Of a DNA stretch of 50,901 bases, positions 41,480-50,498 are shown piece by piece (position 1 is the first letter of the stretch; every line of letters begins with the position of its first letter). Under the pieces are notes generated by a model, which saw only the letters and a program-made list of their open reading frames with translations, did no database searches and was not told the origin of the DNA. The position numbers were made by a program, and so were the translations under genes. Source of the stretch: Halovulum marinum (GTDB lineage: Bacteria; Pseudomonadota; Alphaproteobacteria; Rhodobacterales; Rhodobacteraceae); contig NZ_WIND01000024.1 of NCBI RefSeq assembly GCF_009697225.1, forward strand, positions 1 through 50,901, given 5' to 3'.

Positions 41480-42406
41480 GTGGGGTTCGAGAAAAGCGGG
41501 TCCGGCCAGACCGCGCGCAAGGCGGGGCGGCTGGACATCTACACCGAATATTTCGGCCTGACGCGCAGGCCCTTCACGTTGCAGCCCGACCCGGATTTCC
41601 TGTTCTGGTCGGGGCAGCACAAGAAGGCCTATGCGATGCTGGAGTACGGCGTGATGACCAACGCGCCGATCACCGTCATCACCGGCGAGATCGGCGCCGG
41701 CAAGACCACGCTGATCCGGCACCTGCTGCGCAACCTCGAGGACGACATCACCGTCGGCCTGATCTCGAACGCGCACGGCGACCGGGGCGAGCTGCTGCAG
41801 TGGGTGCTGATGGCGCTCGGCCAGCACGCCCCCGAGGACGCCTCCTACGTCTCGCTGTTCAGCCGCTTCCAGGCGCATCTGATCGAGGAATACAACGCCG
41901 GCCGCCGCACCATCCTGATCTTCGACGAGGCGCAGAACCTGGCCGAGAACACGCTGGAGGAGCTGCGCATGTTCTCGAACATCAACGCCGACGAGGACGA
42001 GCTGGTGCAGCTGATCCTGGTCGGCCAGCCCGAGCTGCGCGAGAAGCTGGCCAGCCCCAGGCTGGTGCAGTTCGCGCAGCGGGTGTCGTCCGACTTCCAC
42101 CTGAGCCCGATGTCGAAGCTGGCGGTGCGCGAGTACATCGACTTCCGCATGCTGACCTCGGGCGCCACCCGCAACGTGTTCACCGAGGACGCGGCGGCGG
42201 CGATCCACGAGGCCACCGGCGGCGTGCCGCGGCTGATCAACCAGCTGTGCGACTACGCCCTGCTCTACGCCTTCGGCGAGGGCGTCTACCGGGTCGACCG
42301 GCCGATGATCGAGCAGGTGGTCGAGGACCGCAACGTCAACGGCTCGTTCGCGCCGCTGAAATCCTCCGGCCGGGCGCCGCGCCAGCGCGGGAGGTTCCGG
42401 CCGTGA
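41480..42406 (+). CDS. ExeA/GspA-like AAA ATPase of a polysaccharide locus
   Basis: 308 residues. YTEYFGLTRRPFTLQPDPDFLF is the usual start of ExeA-type ATPases (broken here as YFGLTRRPF). Walker A GEIGAGKTT (69-77), Walker B ILIFDEAQNL (about 145-154) and the GVPRLINQLC sensor stretch follow. XrtA/PEP-CTERM loci encode a very similar ATPase beside Wzz- and kinase-like proteins, as here. No ATG fits; GTG 41480 or 41471 is likely, after GGAG. The stop overlaps the next start by 4 nt (GTGA). Confidence 0.85.
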   Translation: MGFEKSGSGQTARKAGRLDIYTEYFGLTRRPFTLQPDPDFLFWSGQHKKAYAMLEYGVMTNAPITVITGEIGAGKTTLIRHLLRNLEDDITVGLISNAHGDRGELLQWVLMALGQHAPEDASYVSLFSRFQAHLIEEYNAGRRTILIFDEAQNLAENTLEELRMFSNINADEDELVQLILVGQPELREKLASPRLVQFAQRVSSDFHLSPMSKLAVREYIDFRMLTSGATRNVFTEDAAAAIHEATGGVPRLINQLCDYALLYAFGEGVYRVDRPMIEQVVEDRNVNGSFAPLKSSGRAPRQRGRFRP

Positions 42407-43968
42407 ACATGGGCGACATCAAGTTCTACCTGCAGGTCTTCTGGCGCCGGCTGCCCTATTTCCTGGTGGTGTTCCTGTTCGTCGCCACCGCCGGCCTGTC
42501 GCTGGCGGTGATGCTGCCCGCGGTCTACCGCGGCACGGCCATGATCCTGGTCGAGCCCGGGCAGATCTCCCAGGACCTGGCGCAGTCCACGGTCGAGGTC
42601 GAATCGATGCAGGTGATCCAGATCCTTCGCGAACGGCTGACCTCGCGCGAGACCCTGCTCGACGTCGCCGAACGCTACGACGTCTTCGCCGGGTCCGAGC
42701 CGATGACCGCGACCGAGACCGCGCAGGCGATGCGCGACCGGCTGGAGTTCAAGGCGATGAACCTGGGCGACCGCCGCAACCCGGCGCCGGCGATGGAACT
42801 GGCGTTCGAGGCCGCCGACCCGGCGCTGGCCGCCGACGTGACCAACGAGTTCGTCGCCCTGGTGCTGCAGGCGAACCAGCGGCTGCGCACCGACCGCGCC
42901 ACCGACACGCTGCAGTTCTTCGAGAACGAGGTCGAGCGCCTGGGCAGCGAGCTGGACCGGATCTCGGGCGAGATGCTGGAGTTCAAGAACGAGAACATCG
43001 AGGCGCTGCCCGAAAGCCTGGAATTCCGCCGCGCGGAACAGTCCCGGCTGCAGGAACGGCTGGCGCAGCTGGAGCGCGAGACCTCCACCTTGCGCGAATC
43101 CCGCACCCGGCTGGTCGAGGTCTACGAATCCACCGGCCGGCTGCTGGAGACGCAGCGCACGCTGAGCCCGGCCGAGCAGGAGCTGCAGCGCCTGCGGGGC
43201 GAGCTGGAGCAGCAGCTGGTGGTGTTCTCGGAGAACAACCCGCGGATCGTGCTGCTGAAGAACCGCGTCGCGGCGCTGGAAAAGCAGGTGGCGGCGCAGA
43301 GCGGGATCGAGGATGACGCGCCCGAAAGCCCCGCCACCGGCGAGCTCGGGCTGCAGCTGCGCGACTACGACGCGCGGCTGTCCTATCTCGACAGCGAGAC
43401 CGAACGGCTGCGCGGCGAGCTGTCCGCGCTGAGCGACAGCATCCGCGCCACGCCGGTGAACGAGGTCCAGCTGAGCGCGCTGGAGCGGCGCTACGAGAAC
43501 ATCCAGGGCCAGTACAACACCGCCGTCGCCCGGCTGGCCAGCGCCGCCACCGGCGAGCGGATCGAGGTGCTGTCCAAGGGCGAACGCTTTTCGGTGGTCG
43601 AGCAGGCGGTGCCGCCGGCCCAGCCGGACAGACCCAACCGGCTGCTGATCGCCGCCGGCGGGGTGTTCGCCGGGCTTGGCGCCGGGCTGGGGCTGGTGCT
43701 GCTGCTGGAGCTGCTCAACGGCGCGATCCGGCGGCCCGAGGACCTGGCGCGCAAGCTGGACATCCAGGCCTTCGGCGCGGTGCCCTACATCCGCACCCGC
43801 CGCGAGGTGCTGGTCAAGCGCGCGGTGATCGGCTCGGCGGCGATGACCGCGGTGGTGATCCTGCCTGCGGTCACCTATGCGCTGCACGTCTACTACATGC
43901 CGCTGGACCTGCTGCTGATGCAGGTGGCGGAGCGCGCCGGGCTGGCCGGCGTGCTGAGCAAGCTCTGA
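42403..43968 (+). CDS. Wzz/GumC-like polysaccharide chain-length/co-polymerase protein
   Basis: 521 residues. The N-terminal segment (YFLVVFLFVATAGLSLAVML, about 20-39) and a late one (LLIAAGGVFAGLGAGLGLVLL, given here as LLIAAGGVFAGLGAG) flank a long periplasmic coiled coil (about 155-350, rich in ERLGSELDRI and RLQERLAQLE heptads). PDRPNR before the second segment is the Wzz proline-rich motif. It controls chain length and links polymerase to export. GTG 42403 is chosen because GGAGG lies 8 nt upstream; ATG 42409 is alternative. The C-terminal third hydrophobic region is unusual. The kinase is encoded separately. Confidence 0.88.
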   Translation: MNMGDIKFYLQVFWRRLPYFLVVFLFVATAGLSLAVMLPAVYRGTAMILVEPGQISQDLAQSTVEVESMQVIQILRERLTSRETLLDVAERYDVFAGSEPMTATETAQAMRDRLEFKAMNLGDRRNPAPAMELAFEAADPALAADVTNEFVALVLQANQRLRTDRATDTLQFFENEVERLGSELDRISGEMLEFKNENIEALPESLEFRRAEQSRLQERLAQLERETSTLRESRTRLVEVYESTGRLLETQRTLSPAEQELQRLRGELEQQLVVFSENNPRIVLLKNRVAALEKQVAAQSGIEDDAPESPATGELGLQLRDYDARLSYLDSETERLRGELSALSDSIRATPVNEVQLSALERRYENIQGQYNTAVARLASAATGERIEVLSKGERFSVVEQAVPPAQPDRPNRLLIAAGGVFAGLGAGLGLVLLLELLNGAIRRPEDLARKLDIQAFGAVPYIRTRREVLVKRAVIGSAAMTAVVILPAVTYALHVYYMPLDLLLMQVAERAGLAGVLSKL

Positions 43969-43980
43969 GGCACGACGGGA

Positions 43981-45126
43981 ATGGACAGGGTTCAGGCAGC
44001 GATAGAGAAGGCCCACCTGCTGCGCGAGCGGCGCCAGAAGGAGATGAAGCAGGCCCTGCGCGAACACCCGCCGGGCGGCGACAAGGGATTCCGCTGGAAG
44101 GGCGAGCCGGTCGGGAATGCTCCGGCCGCGGACGCCGCGCCGCCGCTGCGGCTTGCCACGGCCGGAGCACGGCCGGAGGCGGCCGCCGGCGCCGAATCGC
44201 GCCGGGTGGCGCCGGTCCCGGACCCGGTTCCCGGCGGCAGGGGCGAGTCCGCGCCCGGCCCCGACGCCGAGCGGTCGCGCGCGCGCAGCAGCCACGGCCC
44301 GCTGCCGCAGCCGCCGCGCTTCCACCTGAAACCGCCGCCGCCCGGGGCGCAGCCGGCGCCGGCCGACCCCCGGGCATCCGACCCGCAGGCATCCGAGCCG
44401 GTCCCGGCCGCCGAGGAAAGCTGGCCGATGGCCTGGGATGCGCTCGGCGCCTACGAGCCCGACGCCAGGCTGCTGCGCGCCAACCGCATCGTCAGCTTCG
44501 AGCGCCGCAGCGTCGAGCATGCGCCGATCGACATGATCCGCACCCGGATGCTGCGGATCATGCGCGAGAACGGCTGGCGCACCGTGGTGGTGACCTCGCC
44601 CGGGCCGAACTGCGGCAAGTCCACGCTGGCCGCCAACCTGGCGTTCTCGCTGGCGCACCAGCCCGACACCCGCACCGTGCTGATGGACCTGGACCTGCGC
44701 CGGCCGTCGCTGGCGAAGCTTCTGGGGGTGCGCGGCGCCGGCTCGATGGCCGAGGTGCTGACCGGCGCCACGCCGATCGAGGACAGCTTCCTGCGCTATG
44801 GCGACACGCTGGCGGTCAGCACGCCCGGCCATGCCGCGGGCAACCCCTCGGAAGTGCTCAACAGCCGGACCGCCGCGATCACCATGAAGCGGGTCGAGGC
44901 GATCCTCGGCCCCGAGATCATCCTGTGCGACATGCCGCCGCTGATGCGCGCCGACGACGTGATGGCCTTCCTGCCCAACATCGACTGCGTGCTGCTGGTG
45001 GCGGCGGCCGAGGAATCGAAGATGACCGAGATCGACCGTTGCGAGCGCGAGCTGGGCGCGCACACCAACGTGCTGGGGGTGGTGGTGAACAAGTGCCGCT
45101 ACACGCCCGAGGAGTACGGCTACTGA
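43981..45126 (+). CDS. BY-kinase/CpsD-like ATPase
   Basis: 381 residues. A basic, proline- and alanine-rich region of about 150 residues precedes an ATPase domain: SPGPNCGKST (206-215) is Walker A, VLMDLDLRRPSL is the Walker A' motif, and IILCDMPP (313-320) Walker B. These are the three motifs of bacterial tyrosine kinases that pair with Wzz proteins. The C-terminus has only three tyrosines (RYTPEEYGY), fewer than classical Wzc, so autophosphorylation may be limited. It resembles the XrtA-associated kinase group. Confidence 0.86.
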   Translation: MDRVQAAIEKAHLLRERRQKEMKQALREHPPGGDKGFRWKGEPVGNAPAADAAPPLRLATAGARPEAAAGAESRRVAPVPDPVPGGRGESAPGPDAERSRARSSHGPLPQPPRFHLKPPPPGAQPAPADPRASDPQASEPVPAAEESWPMAWDALGAYEPDARLLRANRIVSFERRSVEHAPIDMIRTRMLRIMRENGWRTVVVTSPGPNCGKSTLAANLAFSLAHQPDTRTVLMDLDLRRPSLAKLLGVRGAGSMAEVLTGATPIEDSFLRYGDTLAVSTPGHAAGNPSEVLNSRTAAITMKRVEAILGPEIILCDMPPLMRADDVMAFLPNIDCVLLVAAAEESKMTEIDRCERELGAHTNVLGVVVNKCRYTPEEYGY

Positions 45127-45268
45127 TGCGACCTGTAGCATTTTCAATACGCCCCACGGATTCCGCATCAGGTCCGGGGCGCAAAGCCTTGAAGTTTCTG
45201 GTAGGTCTTCGCCGATACGGTTCGGCGGTGTCTGCGCCAGGCGGAACCACGTTCGAGGGAGGTTGTCC

Positions 45269-45877
45269 ATGCGGATACTGATCGTTGCGCTGTCTCTGAT
45301 TCTGGCGGCGCTGCCGGCGCTGGCGCAGAGCCGCTATCTCATCAAGCCGGGCGACACGCTCGACATCTCGGTGCTTGAGGATCCCAGCCTGAACCGGCAG
45401 GCGCTGGTGCTGCCCGACGGGCGCATCTCGCTGCCGATGGCCGGGACCGTGCAGGCCGCGGGCCGCACCGTCGAGGACGTGCAAAGCGCGATCACCGAGG
45501 GCATCGCCGGCAACTTCGCGGCCCGCCCGAACGTCTTCGTCGGGCTGTCCTCGCTGGCCGAACCGGCGCCGGTGATCACCGGGCCGATCGTGGTTCCCAC
45601 CATCGACGTCTTCGTGCTGGGCGAGGTGAATTCGCCGGGCCTGGCCGAGATGCCGCCGGGGATCAACATCCTGCAGGCGCTGGCGATGGCCGGCGGACCG
45701 TCGCGCTTCGCCGCCACCAGGCGGATCCAGCTGCGCCGCACCGATCCCGGCACCGGCAAGACCTACACCTCGCTGTTCAACTACGACGCGGTGATGAAGG
45801 GGGCCGAGCTGCGCAACCTGTTCCCGCTGCAGAGCGGCGACGTGATCCTGGTCCCCGAACGGCGGCTGTTCGAGTGA
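45269..45877 (+). CDS. Polysaccharide export protein (Wza/OPX family)
   Basis: 202 residues with a signal peptide (IVALSLILAALPALA, cut near residue 19). YLIKPGDTLDISVLEDPSLN starts the polysaccharide-export domain (written here as YLIKPGDTLDISV), and VFVLGEVNSPGLAEMPPGINILQALAMAGG is the SLBB-like part. There is no lipobox Cys, so it is not lipidated as Wza is, and it is short, lacking the outer-membrane helix. The companion barrel downstream may provide the channel. GGGAGG lies about 7 nt before ATG 45269. Confidence 0.88.
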   Translation: MRILIVALSLILAALPALAQSRYLIKPGDTLDISVLEDPSLNRQALVLPDGRISLPMAGTVQAAGRTVEDVQSAITEGIAGNFAARPNVFVGLSSLAEPAPVITGPIVVPTIDVFVLGEVNSPGLAEMPPGINILQALAMAGGPSRFAATRRIQLRRTDPGTGKTYTSLFNYDAVMKGAELRNLFPLQSGDVILVPERRLFE

Positions 45878-46971
45878 TGCAGAAGACGTGCCTGGTTCGC
45901 AGGGCCGGCGCTGTCGGCCTGGTTGTCACTGCTGCGGCGACGGTCCCGGCTTCGGCTCAGGATGAGGGCGGGCGCCGTCTGAGCGGCGTCGTCTCGCAGA
46001 GCGTCGAGGCCGGCAGCAACCTGGCCTTCCGCCCGGGCGAGAGCGACCTGGGCGCGCGCTCGGTCACCACGCTGGGGCTGGGCTTCCTGACCGAGACCCG
46101 CACCCAGAGCTTCGCGCTGGACGCCACCGTCATCGCGCGCAGCAAGGTGATCGGCGACGAGGACAGCACCGCGGACGACCTGCGCGTGCTGCCCACGGTC
46201 GAGCTGACCTACGGCATCGAGGGGCCGCGCACCAGGCTTGGGCTGGAGGGCTATTACCGGCTCGATGCGGTGGACGAAGACACCGAGGCGCAGGAATATC
46301 TGGTCGCCGGCACGATCAGCCGCCAGCTGACCCGGGGCCTGTCGGCGAACGCGCGTCTCGGCTACCGCGTCGACGGCGCCGAGAACGACGGCGTGCTGGA
46401 CGACACCGCAAGCTATTTCTTCACCCTGGGCACCGACTATGCCGGGCAGCTCTGGCAGGTCGGCGCCTCGGCCGGGGTGCGCATCTTCGAGGACGAGGTG
46501 CGTCCCACCGGCGAGGTGCATTTCAGCCGCGAGATGCCCCGGGGCGAGATCGGCGGCTTCGTCGGCGTGTCGTCGTCCCGCGACGCCGACCTGGCCGTCG
46601 TCGGCGGGCTCGAGGTCGATTACGCGCTGAACAGGACCAACCGGCTGAACGGCAGCCTCGACCAGTCGATCTCGGTCAGCGACGAGGGCGAGGACCAGCT
46701 GCGCACCACCGCGCGGCTGGCCTATGTGCGCGACCTGACCAGCCGCAGCAGCGCCCAGCTGGGCGCCAGCGTCTCGCTGCGCAACGGGCTGGGCGATTCC
46801 GGCATCGACAACCTGCCCGGCGCCGGTCTGGACCTGGGCTACAGCTACGAGCTGACCGAGCGCGCGGACCTGAACCTGGGCTACGAGTACCGGTTCGAGG
46901 AAGAGGCCGCGGGCCCGTCGTCCCAGTCGCACCTGATTTCCGTCGGCATCACGCTGCCCTTCGATCTCTGA
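45877..46971 (+). CDS. Outer-membrane beta-barrel protein of the polysaccharide locus
   Basis: 364 residues: a signal peptide ending ASA at about 27, then many alternating polar/hydrophobic strands (for example RLGLEGYYRLDAVDE, LNLGYEYRFEEE) and a terminal LPFDL ending in Leu after Phe, as in barrel proteins. A similar barrel is present in XrtA-type exopolysaccharide loci (TIGR03016-like). It is probably the outer-membrane part of the export path. Its start overlaps the OPX stop by one base. I cannot say if it forms a pore. Confidence 0.78.
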   Translation: MQKTCLVRRAGAVGLVVTAAATVPASAQDEGGRRLSGVVSQSVEAGSNLAFRPGESDLGARSVTTLGLGFLTETRTQSFALDATVIARSKVIGDEDSTADDLRVLPTVELTYGIEGPRTRLGLEGYYRLDAVDEDTEAQEYLVAGTISRQLTRGLSANARLGYRVDGAENDGVLDDTASYFFTLGTDYAGQLWQVGASAGVRIFEDEVRPTGEVHFSREMPRGEIGGFVGVSSSRDADLAVVGGLEVDYALNRTNRLNGSLDQSISVSDEGEDQLRTTARLAYVRDLTSRSSAQLGASVSLRNGLGDSGIDNLPGAGLDLGYSYELTERADLNLGYEYRFEEEAAGPSSQSHLISVGITLPFDL

Positions 46972-46981
46972 GCCCTCGGCC

Positions 46982-47476
46982 ATGCAGGGGAACAGCGCCA
47001 CCGGCTGCCGGGTTCTGTGCGTGGCCTCGGCCGGCGGGCACTGGGTGCAGCTGCAGCGGCTGCGCCCGGCCTGGGACGGCTGCGCGGTCACCTATGTCAC
47101 CACCCGGGCCGGCTACGAGGCGCAGGTCGCCGCGGACGCCGCGGCCCGCGGCCAGCCCGCGCCGCGGATCCGCGTGGTGACCGAGGCCAGCCGCTGGCAG
47201 AAGCTGAAGCTGCTGCGCCAGCTGGCGGAACTGGCGCTGATCCTGCTGCGCACCCGCCCGCAGGTGGTGGTGACCACCGGCGCCGCGCCGGGCTATTTCG
47301 CGCTGCTGCTGGGCCGCCGCCTGGGCGCGCGCACGATCTGGGTGGACAGCATCGCCAACGCCGCCGAGCTGTCGGCCTCGGGGGCGCGGGCGCGGCGCCA
47401 CGCCGACCTGTGGCTGACGCAATGGGAACACCTGGCGACGCCGGACGGGCCGGCCTATGCGGGGGCGGTGCTGTGA
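46982..47476 (+). CDS. Alg14/PssD-like subunit of a split glycosyltransferase
   Basis: 164 residues. VLCVASAGGHWVQLQRL (11-27) and VVVTTGAAPGYFALLLGRRLGARTIWVDSIANA (shown in part) match the Alg14/PssD family, the membrane-anchoring and acceptor-binding half of a two-part glycosyltransferase. It works with the Alg13/PssE-like protein next to it, which overlaps by 4 nt. The pair normally adds a glucuronate or N-acetylglucosamine to a lipid-linked sugar; UDP-glucuronate from Ugd is a possible donor. Confidence 0.87.
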   Translation: MQGNSATGCRVLCVASAGGHWVQLQRLRPAWDGCAVTYVTTRAGYEAQVAADAAARGQPAPRIRVVTEASRWQKLKLLRQLAELALILLRTRPQVVVTTGAAPGYFALLLGRRLGARTIWVDSIANAAELSASGARARRHADLWLTQWEHLATPDGPAYAGAVL

Positions 47477-47973
47477 TCTTCCTGACGCTGGGCACGCAGC
47501 TGCCCTTCGACCGGCTGGTGCGGGCGGTGGACGAGTGGTGCCACGCGCGCGGCCGCGACGACGTCTTCGGCCAGATCGCCGAGCCGGGCGACGCCGGCTA
47601 CCGCCCGCGGCATTTCGACTGGGTCGCGCACCTGCCGCCCGCGGACTACGGCGCCCGATTCGCCGCCGCCCGGCTGATCGTGGCCCACGCCGGCATGGGC
47701 TCGATCATCACCGCGATGGAGCTGGGCAAGCCGATCGTGCTGATGCCGCGCCGCGCCGATCTGGCCGAACACCGCAACGATCACCAGCTGGCGACGGCCC
47801 GCCGCTTCGCCGACCGGCCGGGAATCCACGTCGTTCCCGACGCCGCCGCGCTGGCCCGGACGCTGGACCGGCTGTCCGACCGGACCGGTCCCGCCCCGCA
47901 CGCGGTCTCGCCCTTCGCCGATCCCCGCCTGATCGAGGCGCTGCGCAGCCTGATCCGCCCGCCGCGGGGCTGA
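47473..47973 (+). CDS. Alg13/PssE-like catalytic subunit of a split glycosyltransferase
   Basis: 166 residues from GTG, overlapping the previous stop by GTGA. IFLTLGTQLPFDRLV starts the protein, and IVAHAGMGSIITAMELGKPIVLMPR with EHRNDHQLATA is the donor-binding core (given here in two parts). This is the smaller, donor-binding half of the split enzyme. It ends the export-core operon begun at 41480. A 70-bp gap then leads to the exoprotein promoter. Confidence 0.87.
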   Translation: MIFLTLGTQLPFDRLVRAVDEWCHARGRDDVFGQIAEPGDAGYRPRHFDWVAHLPPADYGARFAAARLIVAHAGMGSIITAMELGKPIVLMPRRADLAEHRNDHQLATARRFADRPGIHVVPDAAALARTLDRLSDRTGPAPHAVSPFADPRLIEALRSLIRPPRG

Positions 47974-48045
47974 GCCGGATTCATCCTTTCGCCGCAAGGG
48001 CCTGTGGTCCTGCGGATCGGGCGAGCGCGCGCGCGGCGCGACACG

Positions 48046-48120
48046 CGTTGGCGGTATTCGGCCAACGCGCTCCGGCCCTCCCGGGGCTGCCTTGATTTCG
48101 GCAGAATCGGCGGCTACATA
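48046..48120 (+). promoter_or_regulatory. Exoprotein promoter 1 with upstream inverted repeat
   Basis: CGTTGGC-N8-GCCAACG (48046-48067) lies 24 bp before TTGATT (-35, 48092-48097), and TACATA (-10, 48115-48120) follows after 17 bp. The same three elements with the same spacings recur at 50409-50483. The repeat is a likely activator or repressor site. The rest of the 47974-48379 gap is a roughly 250-nt leader with a mini-ORF. Confidence 0.75.
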
Positions 48121-48135
48121 TCGGTCAAGACAAAT

Positions 48136-48255
48136 ATGAGTAATTCTGGATTCAACCAGATCAAAACAGGCGCGTGTGTCCAAAATACCAAGCCCTACCT
48201 GAGTAAAAGGACATGTTCCCGAGGAAGAGTCGCGGCCGTTAGTGATCGTGACTGA
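48136..48255 (+). CDS. Leader mini-ORF upstream of the RTX exoprotein (copy 1)
   Basis: 39 codons beginning MSNS and holding GACV-x-NT-x-PYLSKR. The second exoprotein leader has a 28-codon ORF with the same pattern (50499), alike for 28 codons without frame disruption. It may be a real small peptide or translated leader, or the bases may be conserved for another reason. No ribosome-binding site is obvious. Confidence 0.4.
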   Translation: MSNSGFNQIKTGACVQNTKPYLSKRTCSRGRVAAVSDRD

Positions 48256-48379
48256 CCTCTTGACTGGCCCTTCACTTGGACTTGCACGCGGTTCCGCACG
48301 GGACCGCGCAGGGCGAGTGTTTGCGCGCCCGGAAGTCTGAAACCCGACCCCCCCACGGGTCCAGAAGCTAGGTGAATCT

Positions 48380-50254
48380 ATGGCTACCTACACCGTATCC
48401 TCCAGCGCCGACCTGCAGTCGGCGCTTTCCAAGGCCTCCGGCGGCGACGAGATCCTGCTGGAGAGCGGCAACTACGGCGACCTGCGGCTGACGCAGGATT
48501 TCTCGAGCGAGGTGACGATCCGCGCGATCGACCAGTACGGCGCGAATTTCGGCGGCATCGAGATCTCGGGCGCCAGCAACATCGTGCTGGACGGGCTGCG
48601 GGTCAACAACGGCTCGGACACCCACATCGAGATCGGCAACGGCAGCAAGCAGATCACGGTGCAGAACTCGGACATCGGCGCCGACTCGGGCTATGGCGCC
48701 CTGTTCGGCATCCGCGCCAAGGATTCGTCGAACATCTCCTATATCGACAACTACATCCACAACGTCAGCAACGGCACGGCGATGTTCCAGACCGACGACG
48801 TGGTGGTCTCGGGCAACCGCGTCGACTGGGTGTCGCTGGACGCCTACAAGTTCAGCGAGGTCAACGGCGGCCTGGTCGAGAACAACTGGGGCCCGGAGAA
48901 CGTGGCGGCCACCGACGGCGCGCACAACGACTTCATGCAGTTCCAGGGCAACCCGTCGACGAACTTCGTGATCCGCGGCAACGTGCTGCTGCCGGCCGAG
49001 GGCACCGACGCCACCGCGCAGGGCATCTTCGGCAACCTGCACGATTCGCTGATCGAGCAGAACATCATCCTCACCGCGCTGGTGCGCGGCATCTCGGTGA
49101 AGTCCGGCAACACGGTGATCGACAACACCATCCTGGACATCCCCGGCCAGGCGGTCGACGAGACCCGCATCTATCACGACGGCGGCACCGTCGAGAACAA
49201 CATCTACACCGGCTGGGCCGGCGGCACCGACGGCTCGAACATCGTCGTGCAGCACGACGACAAGAACGACGCCAACTACATGTACGACCTGTTCACCAAC
49301 TTCCACGGCACCGGCACCACGCTCGAGGGGCTGGTCCCCGTCGAGGGCAGCGTCGTCGAGGGCAAGGGCGCCTATGACCGGCTGATGGAGCTGCTGAACG
49401 GCGATGCGTGGACGCCGACCGAACCGACCCAGCCGGCGCCGGAAGAGCCGACCGAGCCGGCCCCGACCGAGCCCGCGCCGACCGACCCCGCGCCGACCGA
49501 CCCCGCGCCGGAAGAGCCGACCGACCCCGCCCCGACCGACCCCGCCCCGGAAGAGCCGACCGACCCCGCCCCGACCGACCCCGCGCCGGAAGAGCCGGTC
49601 GAGGAACCCGCCGGATCCTCCGGCGAGGGGCAGGAAATCTACGGCGACGGCGCCGACAACGTCCTGACCGGGACCGAGTACGACGACCTGATCGACGGCG
49701 CAGGGCGCAGCGACACGCTGTCGGGCCTGGGCGGCAACGACACCCTGATCGGGGACTCCGGCAACGACATCCTGTCGGGCGGCGACGGCAACGACCTGTT
49801 GCGCGGCGGGCGCGGCAAGGATGTGCTGACGGGCGACAACGGCAACGACGAGTTGCGCGGCTTCCGCAGCGACGACGAGATCGATGGCGGCGACGGCGAC
49901 GACATCCTGATCGGCGACCACGGCAACGACATCCTCGTGGGCGGTGCCGGCAACGACATGCTCCATGGCGGCAACAAGGACGACATCCTGACCGGCGGCG
50001 CCGGCGCCGACAAGTTCAGGTTCCGCGAGAACACGGACAACGACACCGTCACCGACTTCGAGGACGGGGTCGACCTGATCGACCTGAGCCTTCTCGACGT
50101 CGATGCTTCGGCGCTTCAGAACCTGATCGCCACCGGCGTGAGCGACGCGAACGGCGGTGTCCGGATCGACCTCTCGTCGGTCGGCGCGGCGGGAACGGTC
50201 CTGTTCGAAGGCCTGGAGCGTTCGGTCATCGACGAGTCCGACTTCCTGATCTGA
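48380..50254 (+). CDS. Secreted right-handed beta-helix protein with RTX repeats
   Basis: 624 residues without a Sec signal. Residues 1-about 340 form a parallel beta-helix with recurring short turns (NIVLDGLRV, ITVQNSDIG, VVVSGNRVDW, FVIRGNVLL), as in polysaccharide lyases and C5-epimerases. A PAPTDPAPEEPTDP-type proline/acidic linker (about 345-410) is DNA-repetitive. Then come at least seven GGxGxDxL RTX nonapeptides (about 425-540), and a C-terminal end (LFEGLERSVIDESDFLI) of type I secretion substrates. It probably acts on or binds the exported polysaccharide. No type I transporter is in the window. The start has AGGTGA 5 nt upstream. Confidence 0.88.
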   Translation: MATYTVSSSADLQSALSKASGGDEILLESGNYGDLRLTQDFSSEVTIRAIDQYGANFGGIEISGASNIVLDGLRVNNGSDTHIEIGNGSKQITVQNSDIGADSGYGALFGIRAKDSSNISYIDNYIHNVSNGTAMFQTDDVVVSGNRVDWVSLDAYKFSEVNGGLVENNWGPENVAATDGAHNDFMQFQGNPSTNFVIRGNVLLPAEGTDATAQGIFGNLHDSLIEQNIILTALVRGISVKSGNTVIDNTILDIPGQAVDETRIYHDGGTVENNIYTGWAGGTDGSNIVVQHDDKNDANYMYDLFTNFHGTGTTLEGLVPVEGSVVEGKGAYDRLMELLNGDAWTPTEPTQPAPEEPTEPAPTEPAPTDPAPTDPAPEEPTDPAPTDPAPEEPTDPAPTDPAPEEPVEEPAGSSGEGQEIYGDGADNVLTGTEYDDLIDGAGRSDTLSGLGGNDTLIGDSGNDILSGGDGNDLLRGGRGKDVLTGDNGNDELRGFRSDDEIDGGDGDDILIGDHGNDILVGGAGNDMLHGGNKDDILTGGAGADKFRFRENTDNDTVTDFEDGVDLIDLSLLDVDASALQNLIATGVSDANGGVRIDLSSVGAAGTVLFEGLERSVIDESDFLI

Positions 50255-50272
50255 AGGCGTTCCGCCGACCCG

Positions 50273-50296
50273 GACGGGGGCGCTTTCCGCCCCGTC
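50273..50296 (+). terminator. Strong hairpin after the RTX exoprotein gene
   Basis: GACGGGG-type arm pairs with CCCCGTC around CGCTTTCCG, 18 bp after the stop. It lacks a U tract. It separates the two exoprotein units; the rest of the 50255-50737 gap holds the second promoter and leader. Confidence 0.55.
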
Positions 50297-50408
50297 GCGC
50301 CGGGCCGGCGAAGCCGAAACACCCCCGCCCGCCCCTGGCACCGACGTGCGCCGGGGGCGGGCAAACCCGCGATCCCGCCTTCCTTGTGCGAAGGCACGCG
50401 CGGGCCGC

Positions 50409-50483
50409 CGTTGGCCGATTACCGCCAACGCCCCTCGCCCCGCCCGAGGCCGCCTTGATTTCGGCAGAATCGCCCGATACACA
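50409..50483 (+). promoter_or_regulatory. Exoprotein promoter 2 with upstream inverted repeat
   Basis: CGTTGGC-N8-GCCAACG (50409-50430), TTGATT (50455-50460) and TACACA (50478-50483) repeat the order and spacing of the first promoter, with the same 24-bp gap and 17-bp spacer. The 8-bp centre here looks like an inverted version of that in copy 1. Confidence 0.75.
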
Positions 50484-50498
50484 TCAGTCAAGACGAAT

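Noticed and set aside
42286-45270. 994-codon minus-strand open frame
   Set aside because: Antisense to the Wzz-like and kinase-like genes; composition of a shadow frame.
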